Notes: generated from the sequence alone by a model not told the origin. A stretch of 64,000 nucleotides of DNA from Parafilimonas sp. (GCA_017856455.1 JAFMEZ010000002.1:24848-88847), one strand, 5' to 3'; shown: positions 25,485 to 35,991, counted from the first letter of the stretch. Program-made: numbers and translations.

Positions 25485-26996
25485 ATGTCGACATTGCAAT
25501 TTTATAATTCGCTTACCAGAGAAAAAGAAGCATTCAAATCAATTTTACCAGGTAAAGTTGGCATGTATGTATGTGGACCAACAGTAAGTGGAGAGAGTCA
25601 CCTTGGTCATGCAAGACCTTTCATAACGTTCGACATCGTTTATAGATACCTCAAACATTTGGGTTATCAGGTTAGGTATGTTAGAAATATCACTGATGCT
25701 GGCCATTTCGAAGAAGAAGGAAGGGAGAGTGAAGACAAGATTTCCAAAAAGGCAGTATTGGAAAAAATGGAGCCCATGGAATTGGTTCAGAAGTACACCA
25801 ATCTTTTTCATTGGGCAATGAGGGCATTTAATAATCTTGAACCTAGTATTGAACCCACTGCAACTGGCCATATTGTTGAACAAATTGTGATGATTGAAAA
25901 AATCATTCAGGATGGATATGCTTATGTAGTGAATGGTTCTGTTTATTTTGATGTTGAAAAATATCATAAAGATTTTGGTGCAAAAGGAATGCAATATGGT
26001 ATTCTGAGTGGAAGGGTTTTGGAGGAACAATTGGAAACGACAAGAGAATTGGAGTCGCAGGATGAAAAAAGAAATAAAATTGATTTTGCGCTCTGGAAAA
26101 ATGCTGCTCCCGAACACATCATGCGTTGGCAAAGTCCCTGGGGAATCGGTTTCCCAGGATGGCATATTGAATGTTCTGCGATGAGTACAAAGTATTTAGG
26201 GGAAGAGTTTGATATTCATGGTGGTGGCATGGATTTACAATTCCCTCATCATGAATGTGAAATTGCGCAGAGTGCCGTATGCAATCATAAAATTCCAGCA
26301 AAGTATTGGTTGCACAATAACATGATTACCATCAACGGCAAAAAGATGGGAAAGAGTTACAACAATGTAATCAAGCTTAGTGAGCTCTTTTCAGGGACAC
26401 ATGAAATTTTAACGCAAGGGTATTCACCCATGACTGTTCGTTTCTTCATTCTTCAGACGCATTATAGAAGTACACTTGATTTTAGTAATGAAGCACTGCA
26501 GGCATCAGAAAAAGGACTAAAGAGAATGTGGGAAGCCTTTTCTTATTTGCGAAAAATGTCATTATCTCAAACTGATGCAGATGCAAGCAACATTGAATTA
26601 GAAAATAAAGTAATTGGGATCTTGAATGGTTTGGAGGAAGACATGAATGATGATCTGAACACTGCCAAGGTAATGGCTGGATTATTTGAATTGGTGCCGG
26701 TTATCAATTCTATTAAAGATGGAAAAATTGATCGTAATGCACTTTCCTCAAAGACGCTAGCGCTGATGCAAGGTCAGTTTACCACCTATTTGGTTGATAT
26801 ATTTGGACTAACTGATGAGAGCAAACAAGACGATGATAAATTGACTGCTGTCCTTCAATTGATTGGAGAAATCAGAAAAGATGCTCGCTCCAGAAAAGAT
26901 TTTGCAACATCTGATAAAATCAGGAATCAATTGTTAGCTGCCGGTATACAACTAAAAGACGAAAAGGACGGTGGAATGAGTTGGGAATTGCTTTAA
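25485..26996 (+). CDS. cysS: Cysteinyl-tRNA synthetase
   Basis: 503 residues. Class I signature HLGH (in GESHLGHARPF), zinc-site CGP near the N-terminus and WHIECSAM, DIHGGGMDLQFPHHECE, and KMSKS in the form KMGKS. It charges tRNA-Cys in the cytosol. Its TAA shares TTAA (26993-26996) with the stop of the convergent patatin gene. Confidence 0.97.
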   Translation: MSTLQFYNSLTREKEAFKSILPGKVGMYVCGPTVSGESHLGHARPFITFDIVYRYLKHLGYQVRYVRNITDAGHFEEEGRESEDKISKKAVLEKMEPMELVQKYTNLFHWAMRAFNNLEPSIEPTATGHIVEQIVMIEKIIQDGYAYVVNGSVYFDVEKYHKDFGAKGMQYGILSGRVLEEQLETTRELESQDEKRNKIDFALWKNAAPEHIMRWQSPWGIGFPGWHIECSAMSTKYLGEEFDIHGGGMDLQFPHHECEIAQSAVCNHKIPAKYWLHNNMITINGKKMGKSYNNVIKLSELFSGTHEILTQGYSPMTVRFFILQTHYRSTLDFSNEALQASEKGLKRMWEAFSYLRKMSLSQTDADASNIELENKVIGILNGLEEDMNDDLNTAKVMAGLFELVPVINSIKDGKIDRNALSSKTLALMQGQFTTYLVDIFGLTDESKQDDDKLTAVLQLIGEIRKDARSRKDFATSDKIRNQLLAAGIQLKDEKDGGMSWELL

Positions 26997-29185
26997 TAGC
27001 GTGCCATCCTCATTGCAAGCTCTTTTAGCTTTTCGTGATTTTTTAATCGATCGTTCATTTTTTCAAGCGACTGTTGTGAAATTGACCAGTTCATGGGAAA
27101 ATTATCAATCTCACCCTTTCCATATAAGTTAATAGTATGATATGTTGTATCACCTTTGTACAATTCAAGTAAATATTTATATAATCTTAAGTTGTTAAAA
27201 TCAGTCTGACTTGCATAAGAGCCCATAATAGTCTTTATGGGTGCAGCAAGATCGTTTACCAAAGGATGAGTTTTTCTGATTTTATTTTTATTATCCGCTT
27301 GGTTGCTGATATGAATGACATGAAAGCGAATCTTTTTAAATGCATGATTGGGGTTGATTTTTAATGAATCTGCAATCATATCATTTAAATCAAGAATCAT
27401 TTCATATACAATACCTCCTCCTGAATTATCAAAATAACCTCCATCAACAAAATATTGATCTCTGATTCTGCCTGCTGGACTGAAATAGGGGAATCTGGCG
27501 CCAAGCACAACGGCAGTTGAAAGGTTCATGGATTCATTGCCATTCAATTGTCCGAGTATATCTATTCTTTTTCCAGAGATTTCATTGTCAAATTGGATAT
27601 TGCTAATGAGTCCTGGAGTTCCATCTTGCATCCTAGTTGTGTTGATGGCAACGACCGGATCGAAAGTTTTATTCTTTGAAGATAAAATGGCACTGAGGTC
27701 ATTTTGCATAAATGAACTGATGGAATCAGTTTTATTTGTGTATTCCATCGACTTCTCCAATGCACTTGCCCTGTCGGTTGATTGTAAACCAGGAATAAAT
27801 GGTACAACAAGATCTGGGCCTAATAATCTTGCTAACGGGAAACTTAAAAAATCATTGGATAAATAAGACTGAATTTTGTTAAGCCTGTCTTTAAGTTTTT
27901 CATGCATGCTTCCGTAAAAAACTATATTACCCAAGCTTCCGCCTGATGCACCAGAGAGGCAGAACAGATTCTTGGAGAACTTAGCTTTTGACTTCTCTTC
28001 TAGTTCAGAAAGCACTGAGGCTGTCCAATATGCAGATCTTGAGGCTCCGCCATCTGCCAATACCAGATAAATAGGAAATTCATTTAGATCATTGTTGTAT
28101 AGTTCTTGCTTTCGATTCTCAATCCAATCGATAAATTTTTTACGTAGCAGCGGTCTGCTTTTATAATCAATTGTTTGTTCGGTAGATACAATACGAACGT
28201 TATGCGTTTCAACAAAATATCCAATGATCACCAAAGCTGCTAAAAATATAAAGTGAAAATTGATCTGAAGTTTAATAGACAAGAGCGACAAAATATTTCC
28301 AGCACCAAGAAGTACAGCAAATGAAATCAGGATGATGGGTAGGGGACTTACAAATCTTGCAAATGATATATCGAAAATGATATTAAAATAAATGAAAATT
28401 GCAATCAATGAGAAAAGAACAAACAACAGAAATATATTTTTTTCTGTTTGCATGGTAAGTTCTTTATTCAATTTTTCTTTTGAACTTGTTGGATCAGTAA
28501 ATATCCATGTAATCAGTTTCTTGTATTTATTCTCAGTGGATTGAAGATTAAAGTATGTTGGAAAAATATTTTGTTTGCCTGAACCACTGATCTTTCTTCT
28601 TGTAATGACCAGGTATAAATATCCAGTTTGAAGCATTGGCAAGAAGCTGATATAAGTATTCAGCTTATTAGAATAAGTCATCCACGCTATACTCGCAATA
28701 AAAACAATCCAGACAAAAATTCTGATATTTAATAAGATATTGCGCTTGCTTACATGATTAATTTTTTCAAATGCTTTATGCAGTAATACATAAGCAATCA
28801 GATGAATTACAAATATGATTGAATGTGTGAAAGCATTATCATAAGTAGGTTCTAGCGATATGAGTGAAATGAAGATAACACTGAAACACAGATAACCTAA
28901 GAGCCGGGGTGCATGATATAGCCCCTTTTTTGCAACACTGAAAAGTCTATCATGATTGTATGCAATTAATCTTGAAGTATACCAGGTAATGAGCACCCAA
29001 AAGTGCAGCGTGATAAGAAAAAACAATCCTGTTTGTTTGGACTGGAGTCCTGTTAGAATGATATCTTTTCCCTGAACGAAATCAGTAAAGAAAACATATA
29101 CAATACTGATGAGCAGTATGCTGGGGAAAAACGTTCTGCCAAGTTGGAGAATGATAGCAATCTGTTGCAATAATTTTTTGATCAT
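26993..29185 (-). CDS. Patatin-like phospholipase with polytopic N-terminal membrane domain
   Basis: About 730 residues from ATG 29185, which overlaps the obg stop as ATGA; the longer frame starts on a TTG. The first 360 residues contain about eight hydrophobic helices. The C-terminal half is a patatin domain: [12 protein letters not shown] (oxyanion-type loop), nucleophile elbow SGASGGSLG (GxSxG) and catalytic Asp in [12 protein letters not shown]. Patatins hydrolyse lipid acyl esters. Fusion to a large membrane region suggests action on membrane lipids at the inner membrane. Translational coupling to obg is likely. Confidence 0.87.
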   Translation of the reverse strand: MIKKLLQQIAIILQLGRTFFPSILLISIVYVFFTDFVQGKDIILTGLQSKQTGLFFLITLHFWVLITWYTSRLIAYNHDRLFSVAKKGLYHAPRLLGYLCFSVIFISLISLEPTYDNAFTHSIIFVIHLIAYVLLHKAFEKINHVSKRNILLNIRIFVWIVFIASIAWMTYSNKLNTYISFLPMLQTGYLYLVITRRKISGSGKQNIFPTYFNLQSTENKYKKLITWIFTDPTSSKEKLNKELTMQTEKNIFLLFVLFSLIAIFIYFNIIFDISFARFVSPLPIILISFAVLLGAGNILSLLSIKLQINFHFIFLAALVIIGYFVETHNVRIVSTEQTIDYKSRPLLRKKFIDWIENRKQELYNNDLNEFPIYLVLADGGASRSAYWTASVLSELEEKSKAKFSKNLFCLSGASGGSLGNIVFYGSMHEKLKDRLNKIQSYLSNDFLSFPLARLLGPDLVVPFIPGLQSTDRASALEKSMEYTNKTDSISSFMQNDLSAILSSKNKTFDPVVAINTTRMQDGTPGLISNIQFDNEISGKRIDILGQLNGNESMNLSTAVVLGARFPYFSPAGRIRDQYFVDGGYFDNSGGGIVYEMILDLNDMIADSLKINPNHAFKKIRFHVIHISNQADNKNKIRKTHPLVNDLAAPIKTIMGSYASQTDFNNLRLYKYLLELYKGDTTYHTINLYGKGEIDNFPMNWSISQQSLEKMNDRLKNHEKLKELAMRMARY

Positions 29186-30186
29186 ATCCCTTCTTGCTGA
29201 TTCAGGTTTTTCCAAAGAAGGTCTTTCAATTGCTGCAGACCAGTATTGGAAACCGAAGAAATAAATACATGGGGGATATTGGATGGAAGTTCTTTTGCAA
29301 TCGCTTGTTTTAGTTCATCATCAAGCATATCACTTTTGCTTATGGCAATGATGAATTTTTTGTCAAGCAGTTCTGGATTATATTGTTCAAGTTCGTTGAG
29401 TAAAATATTCCATTCCTCTTTATGGTCTTTACTGTCTGCAGGGATGAGAAAAAGTAAAACTGGATTCCTTTCAATATGTCGAAGAAATCTATGTCCCAGT
29501 CCTTTTCCTTCCGCAGCTCCTTCTATAATACCAGGCAGGTCTGCGATACAGAATGATCTACCGTCTCGGTACTCTACCATTCCTAGTTGAGGAGTGAGTG
29601 TAGTGAATGCGTAATCTGCAATTTTGGGTTTAGCAGCTGTCATGCTAGAAAGGAGTGTTGATTTTCCAGCATTTGGAAATCCAACAAGTCCCACATCTGC
29701 CAATACTTTTAGTTCCAGAATTTTCCATCCTTCAATTCCTGGTTCACCTGGTTGAGCGTATTCTGGAGCTTGCCTGGTTGCAGTGGCAAAATTTTTATTT
29801 CCCAATCCACCTCTTCCGCCTTTTACCCAAATGAATTCCTGTCCGTCTTCCAGTATTTCAATTTCTTTTTTACCACTTTCCTCATCAACTGCGATCGTTC
29901 CAAGGGGCACTTCGATCACAATATCCTTTCCATCTTTTCCAGTCATATTGTTTTTGTTGCCACCTTGTCCGTTTTCTGCAACAACATTTTTATAATATCT
30001 CAAGTGAAGTAGCGTCCATAGGTTTTTATTTCCCCTTAGGATAATATGTCCACCTCTTCCACCGTCGCCACCATCAGGACCAGCCTGTGGGTTGAACTTT
30101 GTACGCATAAAGTGTTTGCTTCCCGCTCCGCCATGTCCACTTTTACAGAACACCCTTATCTGATCAACAAAATTTGATTTTTCCAT
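29182..30186 (-). CDS. obgE: GTPase Obg/CgtA
   Basis: 334 residues. A glycine-rich Obg fold (about 1-158, with [13 protein letters not shown]) precedes a G domain with [18 protein letters not shown] and a SKSD-type G4 motif. No extra C-terminal OCT domain is present. The family binds the large ribosomal subunit and controls assembly and stress responses. The downstream patatin gene overlaps its stop by 4 bases. Confidence 0.96.
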   Translation of the reverse strand: MEKSNFVDQIRVFCKSGHGGAGSKHFMRTKFNPQAGPDGGDGGRGGHIILRGNKNLWTLLHLRYYKNVVAENGQGGNKNNMTGKDGKDIVIEVPLGTIAVDEESGKKEIEILEDGQEFIWVKGGRGGLGNKNFATATRQAPEYAQPGEPGIEGWKILELKVLADVGLVGFPNAGKSTLLSSMTAAKPKIADYAFTTLTPQLGMVEYRDGRSFCIADLPGIIEGAAEGKGLGHRFLRHIERNPVLLFLIPADSKDHKEEWNILLNELEQYNPELLDKKFIIAISKSDMLDDELKQAIAKELPSNIPHVFISSVSNTGLQQLKDLLWKNLNQQEGI

Positions 30187-30194
30187 TTCTTCGG

Positions 30195-30202
30195 CAAAGT
30201 TA
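30195..30202 (-). promoter_or_regulatory. -7 box of obgE
   Basis: TAACTTTG on the minus strand, an exact TAnnTTTG, ending 8 bases before the ATG, which implies an ultra-short leader. Confidence 0.55.
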
Positions 30203-30234
30203 ACTGCATACCACCTTGCCTGCCCTAATTTTCC

Positions 30235-30242
30235 TAATTTTG
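30235..30242 (+). promoter_or_regulatory. -7 box of the divIC-like gene
   Basis: TAATTTTG, an exact TAnnTTTG, ending 10 bases before the ATG. A TTG at 30216-30218, 16 bases upstream, may serve as a short-spaced -33 element. Confidence 0.55.
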
Positions 30243-30252
30243 TTTCGTTGTT

Positions 30253-30537
30253 ATGAAAATTATCAGGTTTTTCCGGAATAAATATATCCTTGTTTCCATA
30301 TTCTTTATAGTGTGGATGTTATTTTTTGACCATAACAATCTTTTTCTCCATTTGCAGTACAGGAGCGAATTAAATGAGTTGAAGCAGAAGAAAAAGTACT
30401 ATCTAGAGCAGATTGAAAAAACCCGTCAGGATGTAGAGATGATGAAAACAAATCCAGCCTGGAAAGAAAAGGTTGCTCGTGAGCAATATTTGATGAAAAA
30501 GGACAATGAAGATCTATACCTAATCAGGGAAAATTAA
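30253..30537 (+). CDS. FtsB/DivIC-like septum formation protein
   Basis: 94 residues: a short basic cytosolic start, one membrane helix ([15 protein letters not shown]), then a coiled coil ([19 protein letters not shown]) and the C-terminal [21 protein letters not shown] motif typical of FtsB/DivIC. It would act in the FtsQ-L-B subcomplex of the divisome in the inner membrane. Divergent from obgE. Confidence 0.88.
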   Translation: MKIIRFFRNKYILVSIFFIVWMLFFDHNNLFLHLQYRSELNELKQKKKYYLEQIEKTRQDVEMMKTNPAWKEKVAREQYLMKKDNEDLYLIREN

Positions 30538-30618
30538 TTCCAATCTTTACACAATAACTGCCTTATTTTTTCGTTTTGATATTGTCTATCCTAGAAGACT
30601 TATTTTAAAATCTTGATT

Positions 30619-30849
30619 ATGAATGAGGTAATGATGAATGAAATGCTGCGGTATTTCTATCATGAGCTCTCTTCAGCTGAATCAATCTCTTACGAGCATT
30701 TTTTAAACGATAATCCCTATTTGATGGAAATATATCAGAGCTATACACAAACACTTGGTAAACTTTCTATCAGCAACTATTCACCATCCCAAGCCACCAT
30801 AGACAACATTCTGCATTATGCGAATGTGGGGGAACTTCCAAATACATAA
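30619..30849 (+). CDS. Small acidic hypothetical protein
   Basis: 76 residues from ATG 30619; a TTG two codons upstream is less likely. Cytosolic by appearance and helical (MLRYFYHELSSAESISYEHFL), with C-terminal SPSQATIDNILHYA. I do not recognise the family with certainty. Genes of this size and pattern occur as lineage-specific conserved hypotheticals. It sits between the divIC-like gene and nth, with 81- and 34-bp gaps. Confidence 0.5.
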   Translation: MNEVMMNEMLRYFYHELSSAESISYEHFLNDNPYLMEIYQSYTQTLGKLSISNYSPSQATIDNILHYANVGELPNT

Positions 30850-30883
30850 TTCATTTTCGTTGTAACTTCCTTGCCAATTTATT

Positions 30884-31522
30884 ATGCGGATAAAGGAACG
30901 TTACGCTCACATCATCGATTATTTCAGTAAACATATTCCTGAGGCTGAAACTGAATTGATTTATGATAATCCCTTTCAGTTATTGGTTGCAGTAATTTTA
31001 TCTGCACAGTGTACCGACAAGCGGGTAAATCTGACCACACCAAGGCTCTTTCAGCAGTTTCCTGATCCTGCTTCCCTGGCGGCAACAGATTTTGATACAT
31101 TGTTCCCGCTCATCAGAAGTATTTCCTATCCAAATAACAAGACAAAACACCTGATCGGGATGGCCAATATGCTGCTTGAAAAGTTTGGTGGAGCAGTACC
31201 CATGACGGTGGAGGAATTGGTCTTGTTGCCAGGGGTTGGAAGAAAAACTGCCAACGTGATTACTTCAGTAATTGACAAACAACCCAATATGGCAGTAGAT
31301 ACCCATGTTTTCAGGGTTTCAGCAAGGTTGGGATTGACCAAAAATGCAAAGACACCTCTTGCAGCAGAAAAACAATTGGTCAAACATATTCCAGATGAAT
31401 TGGTTCATAAAGCCCATCACTGGTTGATCCTTCACGGACGCTATACATGCCTTGCGAGGAGTCCAAAATGCAGTCAATGCGGACTCAAAGACCTGTGTAA
31501 CTATAAAGGGGATAAAAAATAG
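30884..31522 (+). CDS. nth: Endonuclease III
   Basis: 212 residues. The helix-hairpin-helix motif LPGVGRKTANV carries the catalytic Lys, VDTHVFRVSARLGL the catalytic Asp, and the 4Fe-4S loop has spacing C-x6-C-x2-C-x5-C (CLARSPKCSQCGLKDLC). It is a glycosylase/AP lyase for oxidised pyrimidines in base excision repair. Confidence 0.97.
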   Translation: MRIKERYAHIIDYFSKHIPEAETELIYDNPFQLLVAVILSAQCTDKRVNLTTPRLFQQFPDPASLAATDFDTLFPLIRSISYPNNKTKHLIGMANMLLEKFGGAVPMTVEELVLLPGVGRKTANVITSVIDKQPNMAVDTHVFRVSARLGLTKNAKTPLAAEKQLVKHIPDELVHKAHHWLILHGRYTCLARSPKCSQCGLKDLCNYKGDKK

Positions 31523-31554
31523 TTTTTTCAGTATCTTGAAGCACAAACTTGCAT

Positions 31555-32781
31555 ATGAAATCAAAAATTAACATTCAACTTTCTTTGATGATGTTCATGC
31601 AGTTCTTCGTATGGGGAGCATGGTATGGGCAAATGAGTAAGTACATGACTGATCAATTGCATGCTACTGGTGATCAGGTTGGAAATGCATACGCAGCATT
31701 TTCGATTGCAATGATAGTAGCCCCGTTTTTTGTTGGCATGCTGGCTGACAGATTTTTTCAAGCCCAAAAAGTACTTGGATTTTTAAATCTTGCAGGTGCT
31801 GCCATCTTATTTGTTCTTGTCAATATCAAAGATCCAGATACCTTCTTTTGGGTAATGCTTTTGTATTGCCTGACATTTGCTCCCACCATTGCATTGACGA
31901 GTTCCATCTCCATGCGAAATATGAAAAATCCTGAAAAGGAATTTCCAGCCATTCGCGTATTTGGAACCATTGCCTGGATTGCAGTTGTGAACCTGGTTGG
32001 ATTCATGGGCGTTGGTGGTGAAGTGGTCATATTTCAAATCTCAATGGTATCTGCAGCTTTATTGGCTGTGCTATCTTTTTTCCTTCCAAAGACTCCTCCA
32101 ACCGCAACTGGTCCAACAAGCTTTTCTCAGATCATCGGTAAGGATGCTTTTGTTTTGTTCAAAGACAAATCATTTTTGATTTTCTTTTTCTCTTCGGTAT
32201 TGATTTGTATACCCTTACAGTTTTACTATCAATGGGCAAATCCTTCATTGACTGATGGGTATAAAATGGCATTCCCTACGCTTGATCCTACATCATTCAA
32301 CATTGAAAACAAGATGTCACTCGGACAAGTTTCAGAGGTGTTGTTCATGTTATTGTTGCCATTGGCCTATGCTCGTTTAGGAGTGAAAAAGATTTTAATT
32401 GTTGGATTGGTAGCATGGATCATCAGGTTCACCTTCTTTGGTTATGGTAATCCTGCAGGCAGTGAATGGATGTTGTATGCGGCTATTTTATTGCATGGTG
32501 TTTGTTACGATTTCTTTTTTGTAAGCGGAATGATTTATACTGATGCAAAAGCTGGTGAAAAAATTAAATCACAGGCACAAGGACTCATCTCTTTGGCAAC
32601 ATATGGATTAGGAATGCTCATTGGGTCTATCGTTGCTGGTAAAGTAAAAGATCAGTATACTGCTAATGAGGTAACCAATTGGTTAAATGTTTGGCTCGTA
32701 CCTGCAGGGATTGCTGCAGTTATCTTAGTTTTGTTTTTATTGTTTTTTAAGGATAATACAAGAACAGTTAAAGAATCTTAA
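31555..32781 (+). CDS. MFS transporter, nucleoside permease (NHS) type
   Basis: 408 residues from ATG 31555 (an upstream TTG is rejected). About 12 membrane helices. The N-terminal LSLMMFMQFFVWGAWYGQM and FFVGMLADRFF match the nucleoside:proton symporter family of the major facilitator superfamily found in Bacteroidota. The substrate could be a nucleoside or a sugar. It is followed after 24 bp by a Gfo/Idh/MocA oxidoreductase, which favours a sugar-like substrate processed by that enzyme (inference). Confidence 0.85.
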   Translation: MKSKINIQLSLMMFMQFFVWGAWYGQMSKYMTDQLHATGDQVGNAYAAFSIAMIVAPFFVGMLADRFFQAQKVLGFLNLAGAAILFVLVNIKDPDTFFWVMLLYCLTFAPTIALTSSISMRNMKNPEKEFPAIRVFGTIAWIAVVNLVGFMGVGGEVVIFQISMVSAALLAVLSFFLPKTPPTATGPTSFSQIIGKDAFVLFKDKSFLIFFFSSVLICIPLQFYYQWANPSLTDGYKMAFPTLDPTSFNIENKMSLGQVSEVLFMLLLPLAYARLGVKKILIVGLVAWIIRFTFFGYGNPAGSEWMLYAAILLHGVCYDFFFVSGMIYTDAKAGEKIKSQAQGLISLATYGLGMLIGSIVAGKVKDQYTANEVTNWLNVWLVPAGIAAVILVLFLLFFKDNTRTVKES

Positions 32782-32805
32782 CCCCAAAAAACTAAATTTC
32801 GACAC

Positions 32806-33996
32806 ATGGTGAAAATTGCAATGTTAGGTTCCGGTTTTATCGGAAGATTTTATGCCGATTCTATTCAAGGTCTAAGGAGTAAAGACAGAATTGTATCCAT
32901 TTATTCAAGGAGAGAAGAGCAAGCAAAGAAGTTTGCAGTAGATTATGGTTGTGATCATTATACTACTGTCATGGAAGAATCTATCGCACATCCAGATGTG
33001 AACATGGTTTGTATTTCATTGCCGAATAATCTGCATGAAGAAGCAGTCAATCTTTGTATCAAACACAAAAAAGCTGTCATCACAACGAAACCACTTGGTA
33101 GAAATGCTGTTGAAGCAAAGCGCATGATGGATGCTGTTGAAAAAGCAGGCATATTCAATGGATACTTAGAAGATCTTGTTTACACGCCTAAATTCTTAAA
33201 GGCATATGACAGTGTAAGAAATGGTGCACTAGGAAGAATTCTCTGGGCTAAATCTCGCGAAACACATCCTGGCCCCCATAGTGATTGGTTCTGGGATATC
33301 GAGCAAGCAGGAGGTGGTTGTATTTTGGATTTGGGTTGCCACTGTGTTGAAATCACCAGAAGCTATATTGGTAAGGATATCAAGCCAGTAGAAGTAATGT
33401 GTTGGGCTGATACACAAGTGAAACCAATCGATGCAGAAGATCATGCCATCGGTTTGGTGAAATATGAAAACGGCGCCATTGCTCAGTTTGAAGTGAGCTG
33501 GACATTCAGAGGTGGATTGGATTTGAGGGATGAGGTGATGGGAACAGAGGGAACCATTTGGATCAATGGATTTTTAAGAACTGGATTTGATATGTTCACT
33601 ACCGGAAAGGGTGCTGATTATGTTGCTGAAAAAGCTGAGAGCAATTCAGGTTGGTTGTTTCCGGTTGGAGATGAGCTCAATGAATTGGGATATAATCACA
33701 TGTTTGCAGAAATGTTCACTTGTTTTGAAAAAGGAACAAGTCCAAGAGAAACATTTTATGATGGATATGTTGTAAATGCAGTGTTGGATGCAGCTTACAG
33801 AAGTGCGAAATCAAAGCTCTGGGAACCTGTTAAGTTGGAAGAGTGGAGGGGTAAAGTTGGTGTAACCAAAGACAGCCATCTGATTGAGTTCGATAAAGAT
33901 CATTATCTCGTTAAAGAGGAGATGACTCACTATGGTACTAAAAAGTTGATTTTAAAAGAGAAGACGACAGGTAAAATTGTAGAGCGAATTATTTAA
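32806..33996 (+). CDS. Gfo/Idh/MocA family oxidoreductase
   Basis: 396 residues. The Rossmann start AMLGSGFIGRFYADSI, CISLPNNLHEEA and TTKPLGRN (equivalent to the EKP motif) are followed by the alpha/beta C-terminal domain with GGGCILDLGCHCVEITRSYIG. It probably oxidises or reduces a sugar or inositol derivative with NAD(P). Cotranscribed with the upstream MFS permease and ended by a strong terminator. Confidence 0.9.
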   Translation: MVKIAMLGSGFIGRFYADSIQGLRSKDRIVSIYSRREEQAKKFAVDYGCDHYTTVMEESIAHPDVNMVCISLPNNLHEEAVNLCIKHKKAVITTKPLGRNAVEAKRMMDAVEKAGIFNGYLEDLVYTPKFLKAYDSVRNGALGRILWAKSRETHPGPHSDWFWDIEQAGGGCILDLGCHCVEITRSYIGKDIKPVEVMCWADTQVKPIDAEDHAIGLVKYENGAIAQFEVSWTFRGGLDLRDEVMGTEGTIWINGFLRTGFDMFTTGKGADYVAEKAESNSGWLFPVGDELNELGYNHMFAEMFTCFEKGTSPRETFYDGYVVNAVLDAAYRSAKSKLWEPVKLEEWRGKVGVTKDSHLIEFDKDHYLVKEEMTHYGTKKLILKEKTTGKIVERII

Positions 33997-34006
33997 TAAG
34001 CATCTC

Positions 34007-34055
34007 ACAACTGTCAACCGTCAACTGTTATCTGTTAACAGTTGACGGTTTTTTT
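34007..34055. terminator. Heptamer-repeat intrinsic terminator, GTTRACN type
   Basis: Arms 34016-34030 and 34036-34050 are perfect 15-bp complements around a 5-base loop, followed by a T tract through 34055. The right arm GTTAACAGTTGACGGTT (34034-34050) consists of 7-bp units and is identical over 17 bases to 50402-50418. It terminates the Gfo/Idh/MocA gene; the convergent korA-like gene ends at 34054. Confidence 0.88.
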
Positions 34056-35946
34056 ATAAGTATTTTCTGATCTCTTCTACCAATTCTGTTTTCGTTATTG
34101 GTGTTCCTTTGATTTTATTGTAACCTTTTGCATCAACGAAATAGGCGTCTCTAATTATTTTGATTAACTGTCCGTTGTTGATTTCTGGGATCAATACAGT
34201 CTCAAAGTTTGCAAGAATTTTACCTAGATTTTTTGGGAAAGGTCTGAGGTATCTTACATGTGCATGTGAAACGGCATGCCCTTCGTGAATAAGTTCTTGT
34301 ACGGCTGTTTTGATTGAACCAAATGTACTTCCCCAACCGAGTACCAGCACTTTACCTTTTTCAGCACCACTGTCAATTTTTTGCTCTGGGATATAATCTG
34401 CTATTTTATCAACCTTTGCTTGTCTTGTTTTAACCATGTGCTGATGGTTTTCAGGATCATAGCTTACGTTGCCTGTGATATCTTGTTTTTCAATACCGCC
34501 AATTCTGTGTTCTAATCCTTTTGTACCTGGTACAGCCCAAGGTCTAACCAGCTTTTCATCTCGTTTGTATGGAAGGAATTTTTCTTCATCCTCATCCAAT
34601 CCTTGCTTGAAACTTACTTTAATTTCTGGAAGATCTTCAGCTTTCGGAAATTTCCAAGGCTCTGCGCCATTGGCAATATAACCATCGCTTAAATACATCA
34701 CAGGTGTCATGTGTTGCAATGCAATTCGTGTTGCTTCAAATATTGAATCAAAACAATCACTTGGTGTAGATGCAGCAATGACTGGCATTGGACACTCTCC
34801 GTTTCTTCCATAGTATGCTTGCAACAAATCACTTTGTTCTGTTTTGGTTGGAAGCCCAGTTGATGGTCCACCTCTTTGTACATCAATGATCACCAATGGA
34901 ATTTCCAACATCACAGCTAATCCCATTGCTTCTCCTTTCAATGCAATACCCGGACCAGATGTAGTGGTAACACCAAGTGCACCGCCATAGCTTGCACCAA
35001 TTGCGGAGGTGATACCAGCAATCTCATCTTCAGCTTGAAATGTTTTCACACCAAAGTTTTTCATTTTACTCAAGTCGTGTAAAATATCAGATGCAGGTGT
35101 GATAGGGTATGATCCCAAGAAAATTGGGAGTCCGCTTTTTTCTGAAGCGGCAATCAATCCCATGGCCAATGCTTGATTGCCCATGATGGAACGATATGTT
35201 CCAGGCACCATTTTTGCTTTCTCAACTTTGTACCTGGTTGTGAAAGTTTCAGTGGTATCACCGTAATTATATCCTGCTTGCAATGATCTGAGATTTGCGT
35301 TCAGGATTTCATCTTTTTTCCCGAATTTATCTTTCAAGAAATTCAAAGTGCTTTCCATATCACGACTGTACATCCAATAGAGGAATCCAAGTACAAACAT
35401 ATTTTTTGCACGATCTTTTTCTTTGGTGCCCATTTGAATGTCTTTCAATGCCTCACGGGTCATTTTTGTGACATCCATTTTTATGACTTCAAAGCCAGAG
35501 AGGGATTCATCTTCTAATGGATTCACTCCATCCGGGTAATTTGCCAGTCTGAGATTCTTCGCATCAAATCCATCCACATTCGCAATGATCTTACCACCTT
35601 TTTTGATTGCCTTTAAATTTGTTTTTAATGCAGCAGCATTCATTGCCACGAGTACATCACATAGATCTCCGGGAGTGTAGATAGCGTCACTTGAAAACCT
35701 TAATTGATATCCACTTACTCCAGGAAGCGTTCCCTGAGGGGCTCTGATTTCGGCAGGAAAATCAGGGAAAGTTGCAAGATCGATTCCTAACATTGCAGTA
35801 TTGTTGGTAAACTGACTTCCAGTCAGTTGCATTCCGTCGCCGCTGTCACCTGCAAATTTGATGACGATATCGCTCAGTAGCTCTTCTTTCCTTTGTGGCA
35901 TGGTTTTTGTTTGAACTTTAACATGGTCGTACATGAAGGATTTCAT
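34054..35946 (-). CDS. korA: 2-oxoacid:acceptor oxidoreductase alpha chain (gamma-alpha fusion)
   Basis: Up to 630 residues; ATG candidates at 35946, 35934 and 35901. A gamma-type domain (SDIVIKFAGDSGDGMQLTG) is fused to an alpha pyruvate/2-oxoglutarate:ferredoxin oxidoreductase domain (YPITPASDILHDL, TTTSGPGIALKGEAMGLA, DVQRGGPSTGLPTKTEQSDL). These enzymes decarboxylate a 2-oxoacid with CoA and reduce ferredoxin. The thiamine-diphosphate-binding beta chain usually follows directly, but the next gene downstream is convergent and unrelated, so the partner must be encoded elsewhere. Confidence 0.92.
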   Translation of the reverse strand: MKSFMYDHVKVQTKTMPQRKEELLSDIVIKFAGDSGDGMQLTGSQFTNNTAMLGIDLATFPDFPAEIRAPQGTLPGVSGYQLRFSSDAIYTPGDLCDVLVAMNAAALKTNLKAIKKGGKIIANVDGFDAKNLRLANYPDGVNPLEDESLSGFEVIKMDVTKMTREALKDIQMGTKEKDRAKNMFVLGFLYWMYSRDMESTLNFLKDKFGKKDEILNANLRSLQAGYNYGDTTETFTTRYKVEKAKMVPGTYRSIMGNQALAMGLIAASEKSGLPIFLGSYPITPASDILHDLSKMKNFGVKTFQAEDEIAGITSAIGASYGGALGVTTTSGPGIALKGEAMGLAVMLEIPLVIIDVQRGGPSTGLPTKTEQSDLLQAYYGRNGECPMPVIAASTPSDCFDSIFEATRIALQHMTPVMYLSDGYIANGAEPWKFPKAEDLPEIKVSFKQGLDEDEEKFLPYKRDEKLVRPWAVPGTKGLEHRIGGIEKQDITGNVSYDPENHQHMVKTRQAKVDKIADYIPEQKIDSGAEKGKVLVLGWGSTFGSIKTAVQELIHEGHAVSHAHVRYLRPFPKNLGKILANFETVLIPEINNGQLIKIIRDAYFVDAKGYNKIKGTPITKTELVEEIRKYL

Positions 35947-35977
35947 GTACTATTATGAAATTAATTAATTTAGACTA

Positions 35978-35985
35978 CAAAATTA
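35978..35985 (-). promoter_or_regulatory. -7 box of the korA-like gene
   Basis: TAATTTTG on the minus strand, an exact TAnnTTTG, ending 31 bases before the ATG at 35946. It lies between divergent genes. Confidence 0.45.
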
Positions 35986-35991
35986 CCCAAT

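Noticed and set aside
25545-26165. Open frame of 206 codons antisense to cysS
   Set aside because: Lies wholly within cysS, which has all its synthetase motifs; the antisense product has no domain and shadow-like composition.
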